A DNA stretch of 64,000 nucleotides from Gelatoporia subvermispora B (taxonomy: Eukaryota; Basidiomycota; Agaricomycetes; Polyporales; Gelatoporiaceae): positions 546,818 to 610,817 of the forward strand of contig KB445805.1 of NCBI GenBank assembly GCA_000320605.2. Reading direction: 5' to 3'. Positions 47,601-59,307 of the stretch are shown here, in pieces; positions within the stretch are counted from its first letter, which is position 1; each line of letters opens with the position of its first letter. The position numbers were made by a program, and so were the translations under genes. The notes under the pieces were generated by a model. The model was not told the origin of the DNA. It saw only the letters and a list, made by a program, of their open reading frames with translations, and ran no database searches.

Positions 47601-49877
47601 CTTATGAATATTAGGCGTCCTTGGCACCATCGAATTAAGCAATAGGTGTGTATCGAACCTTGGCGAAGTGCGCCACAAACTGATCTGGGCGTGTGGCAAA
47701 AGCATGATTCTTACTCAGCGAGTTTCACCACTTGACTGTCCCGGAGCGTGATACAAACGGTGAAGCAGAACAGGCGGTCGAAAAGTTTGCCCATTCTACC
47801 TCAAGCCGACCTTGCTCCGTCATAAGCTGAACCTACCACAATCAACGGCCCGAGTGCTTGGAAAGTTAGCAGTTGCAGCATCATCACATCGCAAAGCCGT
47901 CGGTAATGAGCGCGCTCTGTACAGTGTCAATTGTGTCCGTGGTGCTATCGGACCACAGCTGAGAAGCACGTCCTCGCTGCTATAGAATGATTTCCGACGG
48001 TAAGACGTCGCACTTTGTTCACCTCCGATTTATCTCACGGCCGTCCACGAGCATCACCCGTGGGTCATAACGGCAGAAGACAAGGGCGTTAACGCTTACA
48101 GCTTCTTCTCAATAGGTCGGGGGGAAGGATTGCTTTGTTGCGACTTCTGACTGACCCACTGGCATGAGTTCTGGCAGACCATCTTACGGCGGTACTTCTA
48201 GCTCGCCACAGTGGGCGCGACAGCCGGCCAAGCCGCTACACTACGGAAAGTAAGCGACAATAACGGGAATATAAAACCTCTCGAGTGTTCGGCGACTCAC
48301 ACAGATGTTTTAGCTCTATGTAACAATTTCGATAATGGCGATGTGCGTTCCGTGAGTGGTTAGCCTCATGCCAAATACGCTTGCATCAAGATCGCTTGAA
48401 ATTGTCGCTAAAATTGAGTATCAGCCTGGAACAGTCCCAAGTATGGAACCTGACACATGCTATCTTCTGAGACCGCTCTCAGACCCCCGGTGGAGGTCAA
48501 TCGTCATAGTCTTCGAATTGCGCGCTCCATGCAAGATGCACGGGCGAGGTACAGGATAGTTTATGATATGTGAGCGCCCGACTTCCAAACCTTCGATTCT
48601 CTAATAGAATTTCTTCCACCCATCTTCGATCTGTAATTTTATGGGATTCCCAGCATGTCAGAAATACCCCGTCCGTTTCTGTCTGCGTCAGGCCAATACT
48701 CGCGGATCTGAGGATAGCTGACAGCGTACATGCTTGCCACAGACGCAGATTGCCTCGATCTTATGTCACACCGGGTTGCTTTCCCACCCGTGAGACACCA
48801 ATAGCATCGGACACCGCCGAACCACACGAGTGCGCCACGACGGTGTACCGCGTACGCTTCGCATCTTTCGAGCGTCCTGCAGAGGCTGGGCATAGCAGGC
48901 AGGCAGGCAGCACGGAAGCCTGCCCATCACCCGCGCCCAGCGCTGCCGCCGGGTCCACACGACACGGAAAGTTCTATCCGCAAGAACATTGCACGCATCC
49001 GGCAGGTGGCCATGTGGGTCTTCTGTGCATGAGGTTGACTGCGCACGGATGTGCACAGCCAGCGCCCACAATGATGACGAGCGCTGGCACTTGTCCAAAT
49101 CCGGCAGCAGATCACCCCGGCCATTTCGTCCCAGTTGGTCGTATGGGTGCGGTGCAGGACCATGAGGAAGCAAAAGACGGGTAGTAGATGACTCAATCCG
49201 AGCGTCGGGAATCAGCTGGCGAGTGACATTGCATCGTGCGCTGATAGCCATAGTGGCTTCAGTGTTAACCTTAAATGATCTATCTTCGTGACATCTTCAC
49301 ATTTGCAGTGCCCACCGCAGGAACTTGACACCATGTATCGCCAACGGTTCTTCTGACTGTGTTCAACATCTGCAACATATACATCAGCACCATTTCCCAA
49401 TGAACCAACATAAGTCTGGCCACACGTAATTAACACTTAGCCTCAGCCCCCATCAGTGACGGATGATACTCCCGCACGCACACAGCAAAGTGGGCAACTT
49501 TGACAATGGCAGAGAACATACCTCGAAAATCACATGCCGAGCTGCACATCTTGCACGTGGTAGAGCATAACACATAGTGATTGACACACAAACGATCCTG
49601 TCAACAGGGGGCAATGTAGGTACATTCACAACAAAGCGCAGTCACTGGGACCAGTAGGTATCGATACAACATGCGACTCGCGCGGCACAGCCGCGGCCCA
49701 CAGAGAGCAAATTGTATGGCTAAGCAAAACAGACAGCTGCAGCACGCAGCGAGAGTGATTCTATCACGGAACCGGGAAACGGAAGTTTGACCCTCATAAG
49801 TTATGGAGTGCACGACCGAGCGTGCTGAGGGTGGATGATCGAGTAGCTCGACCTATGTGTGTAGCACTGAACGATGC
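44628..49877. other. Gene-poor region of 5.2 kb
   Basis: The longest stretch without a supported gene. Frames of 159 codons (46391-46870, +), 204 codons (48570-49184, +) and 215 codons (44928-45575, -) exist, but they overlap equally long frames on the other strand, start without a good context and contain no recognisable domain. GC-rich composition explains long chance frames. It could hold non-coding RNA, long promoters of the flanking genes, or a gene too broken to see. Confidence 0.4.
48896..48911. repeat. Short GCAG microsatellite
   Basis: Four tandem GCAG/GGCA tetranucleotides. A minor simple repeat. Confidence 0.6.
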
Positions 49878-52800
49878 TTAGTACCAGTCTGCGGAGGGGG
49901 AGGCGGCCGCAGAGGACACGGGGACAGCTGCAGATGCCGAGGCGGCAGCAGCAGAAGAGGGGATGGGAGCAGGTGCGTCACTGGAGGGGGCGGCAGCGGG
50001 TGCCGACGATGCGGGAGCGACGACCACGGGCGAAGACGATGGGGCTGGTGCTACGTACGAGGACGACGGAGCAGGAGCGACATACGAGGAAGCCGGTGCC
50101 GGGGCGACATACGAAGACGCTGGGGCGGAGGGAGCGACGGAAGGCGCAGCCTCAGAAGCGACGGCGGACGACGCAGGGGCAGGAGCAGAGGAGCTCGGCG
50201 CAGCGGCGGAGACGACGGCGGACGACGCTGAAGGGGCAACTGCGACGGACGATGCCGAAGGGACGGCTGCGACGGACGACACCGAGGCAGGGGCGGACGC
50301 GGAGGACGCTGACGGGGAAACTGCGGCAGAGGAAGCTGACGCAGACGCAGCGGCGGAAGATGCCGACGCGGGCACAGCCACGGATGACGCCGACCCGGAC
50401 ACAGCGACGGAGGATGCCGATACCGAGACAGCAGCGGATGACGCAGAAACCGGTGACGCAGAGGACACCGGGATCACGACGGACGAAACGGATGCAGAAA
50501 TGACGGCGGAGGACGCAGAGACAGAGACGGACGCGGAGGGCACCACGGTGGAAGCGGACACGGAGCCGGACGCAGACGCGACAGACGCGGATGCGGACAC
50601 CGAGGCGGCAGATGCAGAGACGGAGGCAGACACCGACGGTGCGACGGACGCAGACGCAGACGCGGACACGGACGACGCGGAGGCAGAGGAGACGGACGCA
50701 GAAACAGAGGGAGCGGACGACGCAGAGGACAAGACGGACGCAGAGACCACCACGGAGGACGGCTCAGGCTCGTCACCCTCGTCATCGCAGTCATCGTCAC
50801 CATCATCCGTGGAGGACGCCTCCGGAGCCGACGTAGTCAACGAGGCGGAGGCAGGCACCGGGACGGAAGTGGGCGCGGTCGTCGGTGCGGAAGTAGGGAC
50901 CGGCGTCTCGGTGGGCTCGGGCTCGTCGCCCTCATCGTCACAGTCGTCATCATCATCGTCACCGTCATCGGTCGATGTCGGGAGAGTAGCGGACGCCGAG
51001 GCGGTCGGCTCGTCACCCTCATCGTCGCAGTCGTCGTCATCGCCATCGCCAGTAGAGGACGGGCTGGCAGCGGGAGCGGAGGCCGTGGGGGCAGCAGTTA
51101 CTTGGGTAGGTTCAGCGGCGGGGGCGGTGGTCTGCTCGACGCTGCTACCGCCAGTGGCAGACGAAGGCGCAGGCGCAGGAGCCTCGGGAGCGCTGCCGCC
51201 ATTGCTGTTGCTGTTGCTGCTTCCACTGCTGCCGGAGTTGCTGCTGCTAGAGTTCTCGGACGAGGACTCGCTCGGGGAAGGAGCAGGAGCTGGTTCGGAG
51301 TTCGCCGGGGCGCTGTTGCTGCTTCCGGACGATGCGCCAGAGTTGTCATTGCCGCTGGAGGAGCTAGAGCTCTGGCTGCTAGACGAGCCGGAGTTGCTGT
51401 TCGAAGCGCCAGAGTTGCCGTTGTCGCTCGAAGAGCTGGAGCTGCTGCTGGATGAGGAGCGAGAGTTGCCGCTGTTGTTCGAGGAGCCAGAGCTGCTGCT
51501 GCTGGAGGACGAGCCGGAGTTGCCAGAATTGCCAGAGGACGGCTGCGTGGGGGCGGGCGCGGGAGCGGCAGAGGGAGCGATCTGGGTCGGGGCGACGAAC
51601 GTAGCCGAGGCAGACGAGGTCTCGTCATCGCCATCATCGCAGTCGTCATCACCGTCGTCGTTGCCCGGGATCTCGGACTCTTGGTTGCCTTCGCAGTCAT
51701 CGTCGTCTTCGAAGCCTGCCGCAGCGCGAATAGAGTCGAGCAGGATGTCGTCGGAGTCGCCGCCGGCTTCCCACATCGCGAAGCCACGGAGGTTGCTCGA
51801 CTTGATGAAGTCGCCCTTGGCGGCGAACGCCTTGGCATCGTCAAAGGAGACCATGACCTCAGACGTCTCGTTGTACACGTAAGCCTGCAATTCACGTCAG
51901 AACACCAATTGTATTTTATAACACCAAAGCAGACTTACAGTCTGACTGCACTCATCGAAGCGGTAGTCGATGCCCTCCGCAACGGAACCGTTTGCGAAGA
52001 GGAACCCAGCGTCGATCAGACCCCAGAAGTCGAACACACCGCTCGGGCCGCTTGTCTGGCCGCACTGATCAGTGTTCGTCGGCGCGTCCCACTTGTCACC
52101 AAGAGGCTGCTCGGCCGCGGTAAAGGCCGGGTAGGCAGCGAGGACAGTAGAGTCGTCATCGCACTCGAGCGCATCATCAGAGTCGACGTGGAAGGAGTGG
52201 CCGTAAGACGCGACGCCGAGGACAATCTGGTGCGAGGGGATACCAGCGGCAGTCCAAGCCTTGACAGCGCTGACAGCAGAACCCTGTTGGTCGCTGGGCT
52301 GCGCACACGTGTCGTTGAGCGGGGAGTTCGGGCCAACGGAGGCGCTCCAGCTGCCCCAGACATCGTAGTTCATGATCGCAATCCAGTCGAGCACCTCGGC
52401 GAACGCGGACACGTTCGTGAGCGAGACGCCGGAGTCATCCTTCCAGGGCGTGAGCGGGGTGGCAGCAGTCACAATGAGGTTCTTCCCAACGGGATCAGCG
52501 CGAAGCTCCTGCAGGAATGTGAGGAAGTTGCTCGTGTCGTTCGGAGAGACAACATTGCAGCCGATGCCCTGAGAACCGGGGTACTCCCAGCTGCAAGGCG
52601 ATGTCAGACGGAGATCACGAAACAAGGATCAAGTCAGGAACGTACTCAAAGTCGATACCGTCAACCTGGAACTGCTGGGCGAACGACGTGATGGTCTTGA
52701 CGAATGCACTGCGGTTGGCAGGAGAGTTCACATCTGTCGAAAAGTACTGCGAGCCGCCCCAGCCGCCCGTGGAAACGAGTGCTTTGACGCCCTGGAATAA

Positions 52801-53522
52801 AAATAAGCTTTTACCTGGAAACGAGATGCAAGATCACCCACGTTCTGGTGAGCCATGGAAACAAACTGCGGGAGAAGCTCTGCATCGGAGGCATCGAGGG
52901 AGATGTTGTTGACGCTTGGTACAGTCGACCTAGATTGTGCAATGAGTTAGAACCTGCATCGTGACTGACCCGAAGAGGCTCGGTCGAGCAACAGCAAGTT
53001 ACGAGGCAAGTATAATCGCTCGACATGCGACTGTAGGTCGCGTAAAATGAACAATCATTTGATTTGTGTTAGAGGTGCGACTAGGGCGTAGCCGCACCAT
53101 AGCCCAAGATTGTTGTCATTGTCAATTACGGCGAGCACGCATTCCGGTGAGGCTAAGGAATTGCAGGGAACCCGTGCAGATCTCCTGCAAATCCTAGTCT
53201 CACCTTTAATTCCAGCCTCACCAGTGTCCTCCAATCGCCACCGTAACTTCTCACCCATGCCATCTCCGGAGTTCCCATGCCGAAAAATTTCGAGTACTCA
53301 CGCGAAAGAGTAGGTCAGGTGGGTGTACTTGTCCCAGCTCACGTTGGAAAGAGGGAAGTCCTGGGCATGCCAGCCGGCGTACCAGCTCGCGGAAACCATG
53401 TCGACGGTCGCATTCGTAGTCGTGTTGGGGCTCGCTGTTGTAGCGTCGCGTATAAAGAAAGAAGGGCCTGCTGCGTGCACAGCGGGCGCTGCAAAGAGCG
53501 CAAGGGTAAAGAATGACAACAT
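49878..53522 (-). CDS. GH18 chitinase with a very long Ser/Ala/Pro/Asp-rich tail
   Basis: Secreted enzyme that cleaves beta-1,4 bonds in chitin, for wall remodelling or mycoparasitism. It starts MLSFFTLALFAAPAVHAAG (signal peptide) at 53522. The catalytic domain (about 380 residues) shows WYAGWHAQDFPL, STGGWGGSQ, the motif DGIDFDWEYPG, MNYDVWGSW and RGFAMWEAGG. The third Asp codon of DGIDFD is split by an intron (GA|GTACGT...CAG|C); reading through it would wrongly suggest Glu. Glu of DWE is the proton donor. The final exon (49880-51890) adds about 580 residues of low complexity: Ser/Asn runs, five Asp-rich blocks with one Cys each (DDDCDDEGDEP type), long SASVSAS stretches and YVAPAP repeats, ending SADWY. 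No carbohydrate-binding module or GPI signal was seen. The total is near 1,050 residues, far longer than plain GH18 enzymes. The tail is probably O-glycosylated. Confidence 0.92.
50760..51060 (-). repeat. Internal repeat: Asp-rich single-Cys blocks of the chitinase tail
   Basis: Three near-identical coding blocks of the type GDDDCDDEGDEP, encoded near 50769-50810, 50925-50975 and 51010-51055, with two shorter relatives near 51625-51665 and 51690-51705. Each has one cysteine inside an acidic run, separated by 30-45 residues of Ser/Pro/Thr/Ala. Confidence 0.8.
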
Positions 53523-53988
53523 GGCGGCCGTCGAGAAAAGAAAGGAATGACGGGAGGGGGAGGGAAGGGGAAGGGGAGGCTGGTGCCGGGATGAGGTGGT
53601 GGTTGGGATGATGGACACGACACGCCTATAAAAGACCGGTGCACGGGCGCTCGATGCCTTCCATTTTGCGTGCGTTGCTTATTCTATTCGCATCATTAGT
53701 CCTCCCGTTATTCGCACCTTGAATGCGTGTGTAATCTCGTTCATCCTCGGGCTCTTGAGTTCTCTGTTACAGCTATATAGGGCCATTAGAAACATTTGAA
53801 CAAAGTTAAAGAGGGTCAGAAAACGCGTCGAGCGCGGCGGCAGGCGATTGTGCGGGACACGATCGGTCCATCGAGATTCGCGCACGTGCATTTGCCGTTG
53901 TGCCGCAGCGCAGGAAAGGGAATATCTCCACACTGACGCTTTGCAGTGTGCTGACTTTAAAGTCTAACACAACCCCGTTTTCGCCGAA
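53523..53988. promoter_or_regulatory. Divergent promoter of chitinase and homocysteine S-methyltransferase
   Basis: Both genes start here and face away from each other. On the chitinase side TATAAAAG lies near 53627 (read on the minus strand as CTTTTATA), about 105 bases before its start codon. Confidence 0.5.
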
Positions 53989-55306
53989 ATGACCAGCACG
54001 CACCTTACACGTGCACCGGGGAAGGGCGACATACTCATTCTCGACGGAGGTCTGGTGAGCAACGCCAGGTTCGAGATGACAATACCCAAGCCAACCACCA
54101 TCCGCCACCTTTCGGAAGGGCACAACCCTCGAGGATACCTTCCACCAAGACATATCCTCGCCTCTCTGGTCAGCAAAACCCATCGATGAAGACCCAGAAC
54201 TCATCATTTCTGCACACCTGGCATTTCTGCGCGCAGGCGCAGACGTCATCCTCACCGCGACGTGCGTGCTTCTGCGGACCTCAGCGCGGTCTGAACGACG
54301 TCAATCATACTTCTGACGGCTCCGCAGATACCAGTGCGCCTTCGAGACTTTTGAGCGCGCAGGATATACCCGCGAAGATGCAACGCGGGTGATACACAAA
54401 GCGGTGTGGCTCGCAGCGGAGGCGCGACGCAGGTACGAGCAGGAGCTCGCAGCAGCAGGATCACTTGGCCGTGCTGTTCGCATCGCGCTCGCCTTGGGTC
54501 CATACGGGGCAACACTATCACCCGCTCAGGAGTTTGACGGATTCTATCCGCCGCCGTTCGGACCCAAGGCGTACTCTCCCACCGAGGAGAACTGGAACAC
54601 CATTCTTGACGTAGAGGAGGAGCGCGCATCCGTCTCCGCGCTGACGAACTTTCATCTCGGCCGTCTGCGCGTGTTCGCAGGGGACGCGGAGACATGGGAC
54701 CTGATAGATCTCGTCGCCTTCGAGACCGTGCCCCTGCTGCGGGAAGTGAAAGCGATACGGCACGCGGTTACGCTGCTCCAGAACGAGCTGGGCGGGTGGC
54801 AGAAGCCGTGGTGGATGAGTACAGTCTACCCGGACGGTCTGTTCCCTGAACAAGAGCAACCGGGCGGCGAAAAGATACCAGTCAAACGAGTGGTCGAGGC
54901 AGCACTTTGCGACGATCCCTCATTGCCCGCCGCGCTCCCGCTTGGATTGGGCATCAATTGCACCAGCCTCGCGCACCTCACTACGGTTCTCTACGCAATG
55001 ACTCATGCTGTGCAGGATATCTGCGCAGCCGGGCGCAGAGCGCCGTTCCTCGTTATGTATCCTAACCGAGGCGACATTTACGACCCAGAAACCCAGTTAT
55101 GGCGGCACGCAGGTCCGGGACAGAAGGGCGAGGAATGGGCGGCGCGATTCTGGCATACCGTCGTCCCCATCTTACGTCGCAATGTCTGGCATGGCGCTAT
55201 CCTCGGCGGATGTTGCAAGACAGGTCCGGACGAAATCACAGCGTTGTCAAGCCAGAGAGTACAATACACAGTAGAGGTAGCAGCCGACGAGGACTTGGCA
55301 GCGTAG
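53989..55306 (+). CDS. Homocysteine S-methyltransferase
   Basis: Transfers a methyl group from S-methylmethionine or S-adenosylmethionine to homocysteine, making methionine in the cytosol (Mht1/Sam4 family). Exons 53989-54054, 54119-54261 and 54328-55306 join to 395 residues. The acceptor of intron 1 is TTCGGAAG before GGC, because only this gives the conserved DGGLGTTLEDTFHQDISSP; a later GAG acceptor would delete GTTLE. Zinc-binding cysteines are present in GINCTS and in GGCCKTGPDEI. DLVAFETVPLLREVKAI is also typical. The C-terminus after the zinc motif is short (about 28 residues). Divergent to the chitinase and convergent with RPS0. Confidence 0.93.
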
Positions 55307-55626
55307 TCCCTTTGTTGATTCTCGTTTTTGCGTGCGATCATCATGTCATAGCCCAAAGAGAGTATCAGAATACACAGAACAGCGAACATGCCAGAGACGA
55401 AGAACAAGCTTGATTGCGTCTTATGTCTCTTAGACCGCGTTTTATACATGATTTGCGCGTCGTGTCGAAGACAGCGCACAAAAACCTGTATGATCAGACA
55501 TACACGAGGCGGTCAAACCAGCCGTCATAGCTCAGCGGGAAAGATGATGATGATATATGCGTACGTAACAGTTGCAGAAAGCAGCGAACATGGCCCGAAG
55601 AGAGTAGACGACATCCCGCCAATGCC
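55307..55626. other. Convergent 3' region
   Basis: The 3' ends of the methyltransferase and RPS0 meet here. No gene was seen. A TAGCTCAGCGGG word near 55528 resembles a tRNA A-box, but no B-box or cloverleaf follows. Confidence 0.5.
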
Positions 55627-56611
55627 TTACTCCCAGCTGGTCGCGCCCGCGTCAGCACCCCATCCGCCAGCACCTGCGGGCTCCGCAGCCCAGTCAGTCG
55701 CACCGGCCGGTGCGGGCTCCGCGGACCAGTCAAGGGCACCTGAAAACCCAAGTCAGCTTGCACAACTTCTACAAGGCCGAAAAACGCACCCTCGCCCGCA
55801 ACAAGCGCGGGGTTGATGCCACCAGCGACAGGCGCCGAGGTGACGTCCCACTCGTTGAGGGGCGCCTCGGCCTGCTCGCCAGCCGCCGCCGCCTTCGCCT
55901 GGGCCTCCTCCTGCTGCTGCTTCTCGACCTCCTCGGGGTCGCGGTAGAAGAACATGTCGGGCATGACGTTCCAGCCGTCGGCGGAGCGGGGGACCGTGCC
56001 GCGGAGGCGGAGGACCTCGCGGGCGAGGAGCCACCACATGAGACCAACCGAGTGGCGGGACTTGTTGTTAGTGGGGATCGCAACATCGACGAACTTCAGG
56101 GGAGCGTCCGTGTCGCAGAACGCAATAACGGGAATGTTGACGTAGGACGCCTCCCGGATCGCCTGGTGGTCAACACGGGGGTCGGTGACAATGATCAGGC
56201 GGGGCTCCTTGAACGAGCGCGTGATGTAGTTCGTAAATGAACCGGGGGTGAAACGACCAGCAATCGCCTGCGCGCCGGTGTTAGCGGCGTACTTGAGGAC
56301 CGCGCGGTGGCCGTAGGGGCGGGCGGAGATCACGCAAACGTCGTTGGGGTTCTCGATGGCGGCAATGATGCGGGCCGCGAACACCAGCTTCTCCCAGGTC
56401 TTTCCAATGTTAATAATATGGATGCCTGGGACGAATAAGCCTCCTCGAGCACGCGAATCCAAGAGGCAGACTAACCGTCGGCGCGGCGCTTCCAGACATA
56501 CGGCAACATCTGCTTGTCGCAATTTTTGCTACCAATGTGCGACTGAGCGGCGAGGAGGAGCTGGATCTCCTCATCGGTGGCGGAGAGGACGGAGGGGAGT
56601 TTTGAAGACAT
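55627..56611 (-). CDS. RPS0: 40S ribosomal protein uS2 (RPS0/SA)
   Basis: Small-subunit protein needed for 40S maturation and stability. Exons 56611-56476, 56425-55790 and 55739-55627 join to 294 residues. It starts [20 protein letters not shown]; the core reads [72 protein letters not shown] and [18 protein letters not shown]. The C-terminal extension is acidic and Ala/Gly-rich (NPALVAGEG, then [18 protein letters not shown]) and ends GATSWE. The last intron uses a GTGCGT donor directly after GAGG; reading through it gives a false C-terminus. Codon use is strongly C-ending, as expected for a highly expressed gene. Confidence 0.97.
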
Positions 56612-57342
56612 GATGGAACCTGGGAGGGGGGTTCAGCATCATCCGAGACGACGTCGACGCATCCATCGCGATATGGGCACCGTTTTGCACCGTTCTTTCG
56701 CGAGAACAACCGTCGTGACGAGTACAGCACGTACCGCTGGGGGTCGTTTTGAGGGGACGCCGGGCTTGACGACGAGCTCGGTTCTTCGGGCAGCGATTCG
56801 ATACTGGCGGTCGCCCCGCGCCTGCCAAAATCAGAGTTCGGCACTCCCCTGAAATTCTCCCACGCCACCGCGCCCTCTGCGCGCCCTCCGCTCGCTGTCA
56901 CTACTCACTACTCCTCTCTCTGACAATATTCTGAAATGTATTATTTGCTTCTCTTCTACCACTCGTTCGGAAATTTGGTCTCATGTTCGCCTACAATCGT
57001 CAAACAGTCACATGTACATGCGCTCTTGCCCAACTTCATGACTGCCCCCTGTCTCCGGCGCTTAAGACGCATGACGCCAGAACGAACGCGATTTTGGTGC
57101 CTTTGTACGGCTTCCCAACGTCCTCACTCACCTTGGGGCAATAGCTTGAGAAGAATACACCAGTGTGCTCTGATTATCTTCCCATCATGACACTGGGCCG
57201 TAATCGTTGCTTGTCGACTTCGCACGGACACAGGTGAACGTTGCTGTAGTACGATTACATTAACGTTTAGTCTAGAGTACACCGCTTGAATTCTACCGAC
57301 GCCCATGCACAATACGATACAACGTCCCAGAAGCTACGGCAT
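56612..57342. other. RPS0 promoter and PEP4 3' flank
   Basis: No gene is supported. The stretch next to RPS0 (56612-56935) is GC-rich and holds its promoter and 5' UTR; the rest is the 3' flank of PEP4. Short frames have no recognisable domain. Confidence 0.5.
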
Positions 57343-58851
<1,509 letters not shown>

Positions 58852-59090
58852 GGTGATTGTTCGAAGTCAGGGGATGTCGGGCCTCGAGGGCGCAGTGCGA
58901 CCTATTTGTATGTGTGGGTGACAGGAAGTAAACTCAGCCAAGAGAAGCAGGCGAACGGGATATGACGCTGTGATTCCGATCGGGAAGTCCTCCTGCCTGA
59001 TTAGGACCTTGCTATCTACACATCATGGTTAGACTTTCGCAAAATTCACATTCATGTCACGCCAGTAGAAAAATGTGTGCTATGTAACAG

Positions 59091-59205
59091 CATCAGTTGC
59101 TTCGCCAGTGTCCGAGAGCTCGACCACCTCATTCCCAAGTGTGACCTAGTCGAATTGCACATCCCATAAAGCCAGACGACGCACGGGCGTTACTCGCAAC
59201 AGCAT
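59091..59205 (-). pseudogene. Relic of an A1 aspartic protease
   Basis: Read on the minus strand it gives TPVRRLALWDVQFD, a stop, then VTLGNEVVELSDTGEATDA. The intact PEP4 gene just to the left has APVRRQAYWEVELDKVTLGD and then QVFEFQDTGAAIDTG at the same place; its Lys codon AAG is TAG here. The DTG active-site region has also decayed. No other exon was found, so it is a small leftover of a tandem duplicate. Confidence 0.75.
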
Positions 59206-59307
59206 ACGCTCTCCGTATGAAAATATGTATATTCTACAGAAAACACCAAGTTGCAGCGTACAAGACGTTGATACGAATCCGGTAGTACCGTGCATGAACT
59301 CGCATCT

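Noticed and set aside
48570..49184. 204-codon + strand frame.
   Set aside because: No domain, poor start context, and a comparably long frame on the other strand.
49963..51882. A 639-codon open frame on the + strand, antisense to the chitinase tail, encoding Ala/Asp/Glu/Leu-rich sequence.
   Set aside because: It is a by-product of the GC-rich Ser/Ala codons of the tail, whose complement rarely yields stops. It has no domain, and the opposite frame continues a clear GH18 gene through a good splice site.
52600..52660. Apparent Asp-to-Glu change in the chitinase motif (DGIDFE).
   Set aside because: An intron splits that codon; correct splicing gives DGIDFDWE, so the enzyme is canonical.
54055..54133. 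Alternative acceptor at 54133 for the methyltransferase first intron.
   Set aside because: It would remove the conserved GTTLE after DGGL; the acceptor at 54118 restores it in phase.
55520..55600. tRNA-like A-box (TAGCTCAGCGGG) near 55528.
   Set aside because: No matching B-box, anticodon arm or acceptor pairing follows within 80 bases.
55597..55780. Alternative C-terminus of RPS0 reading straight through to [13 protein letters not shown].
   Set aside because: A 50-base GTGCGT...TTTCAG intron gives the ALDWSAEPA...TSWE ending that is typical of the family.
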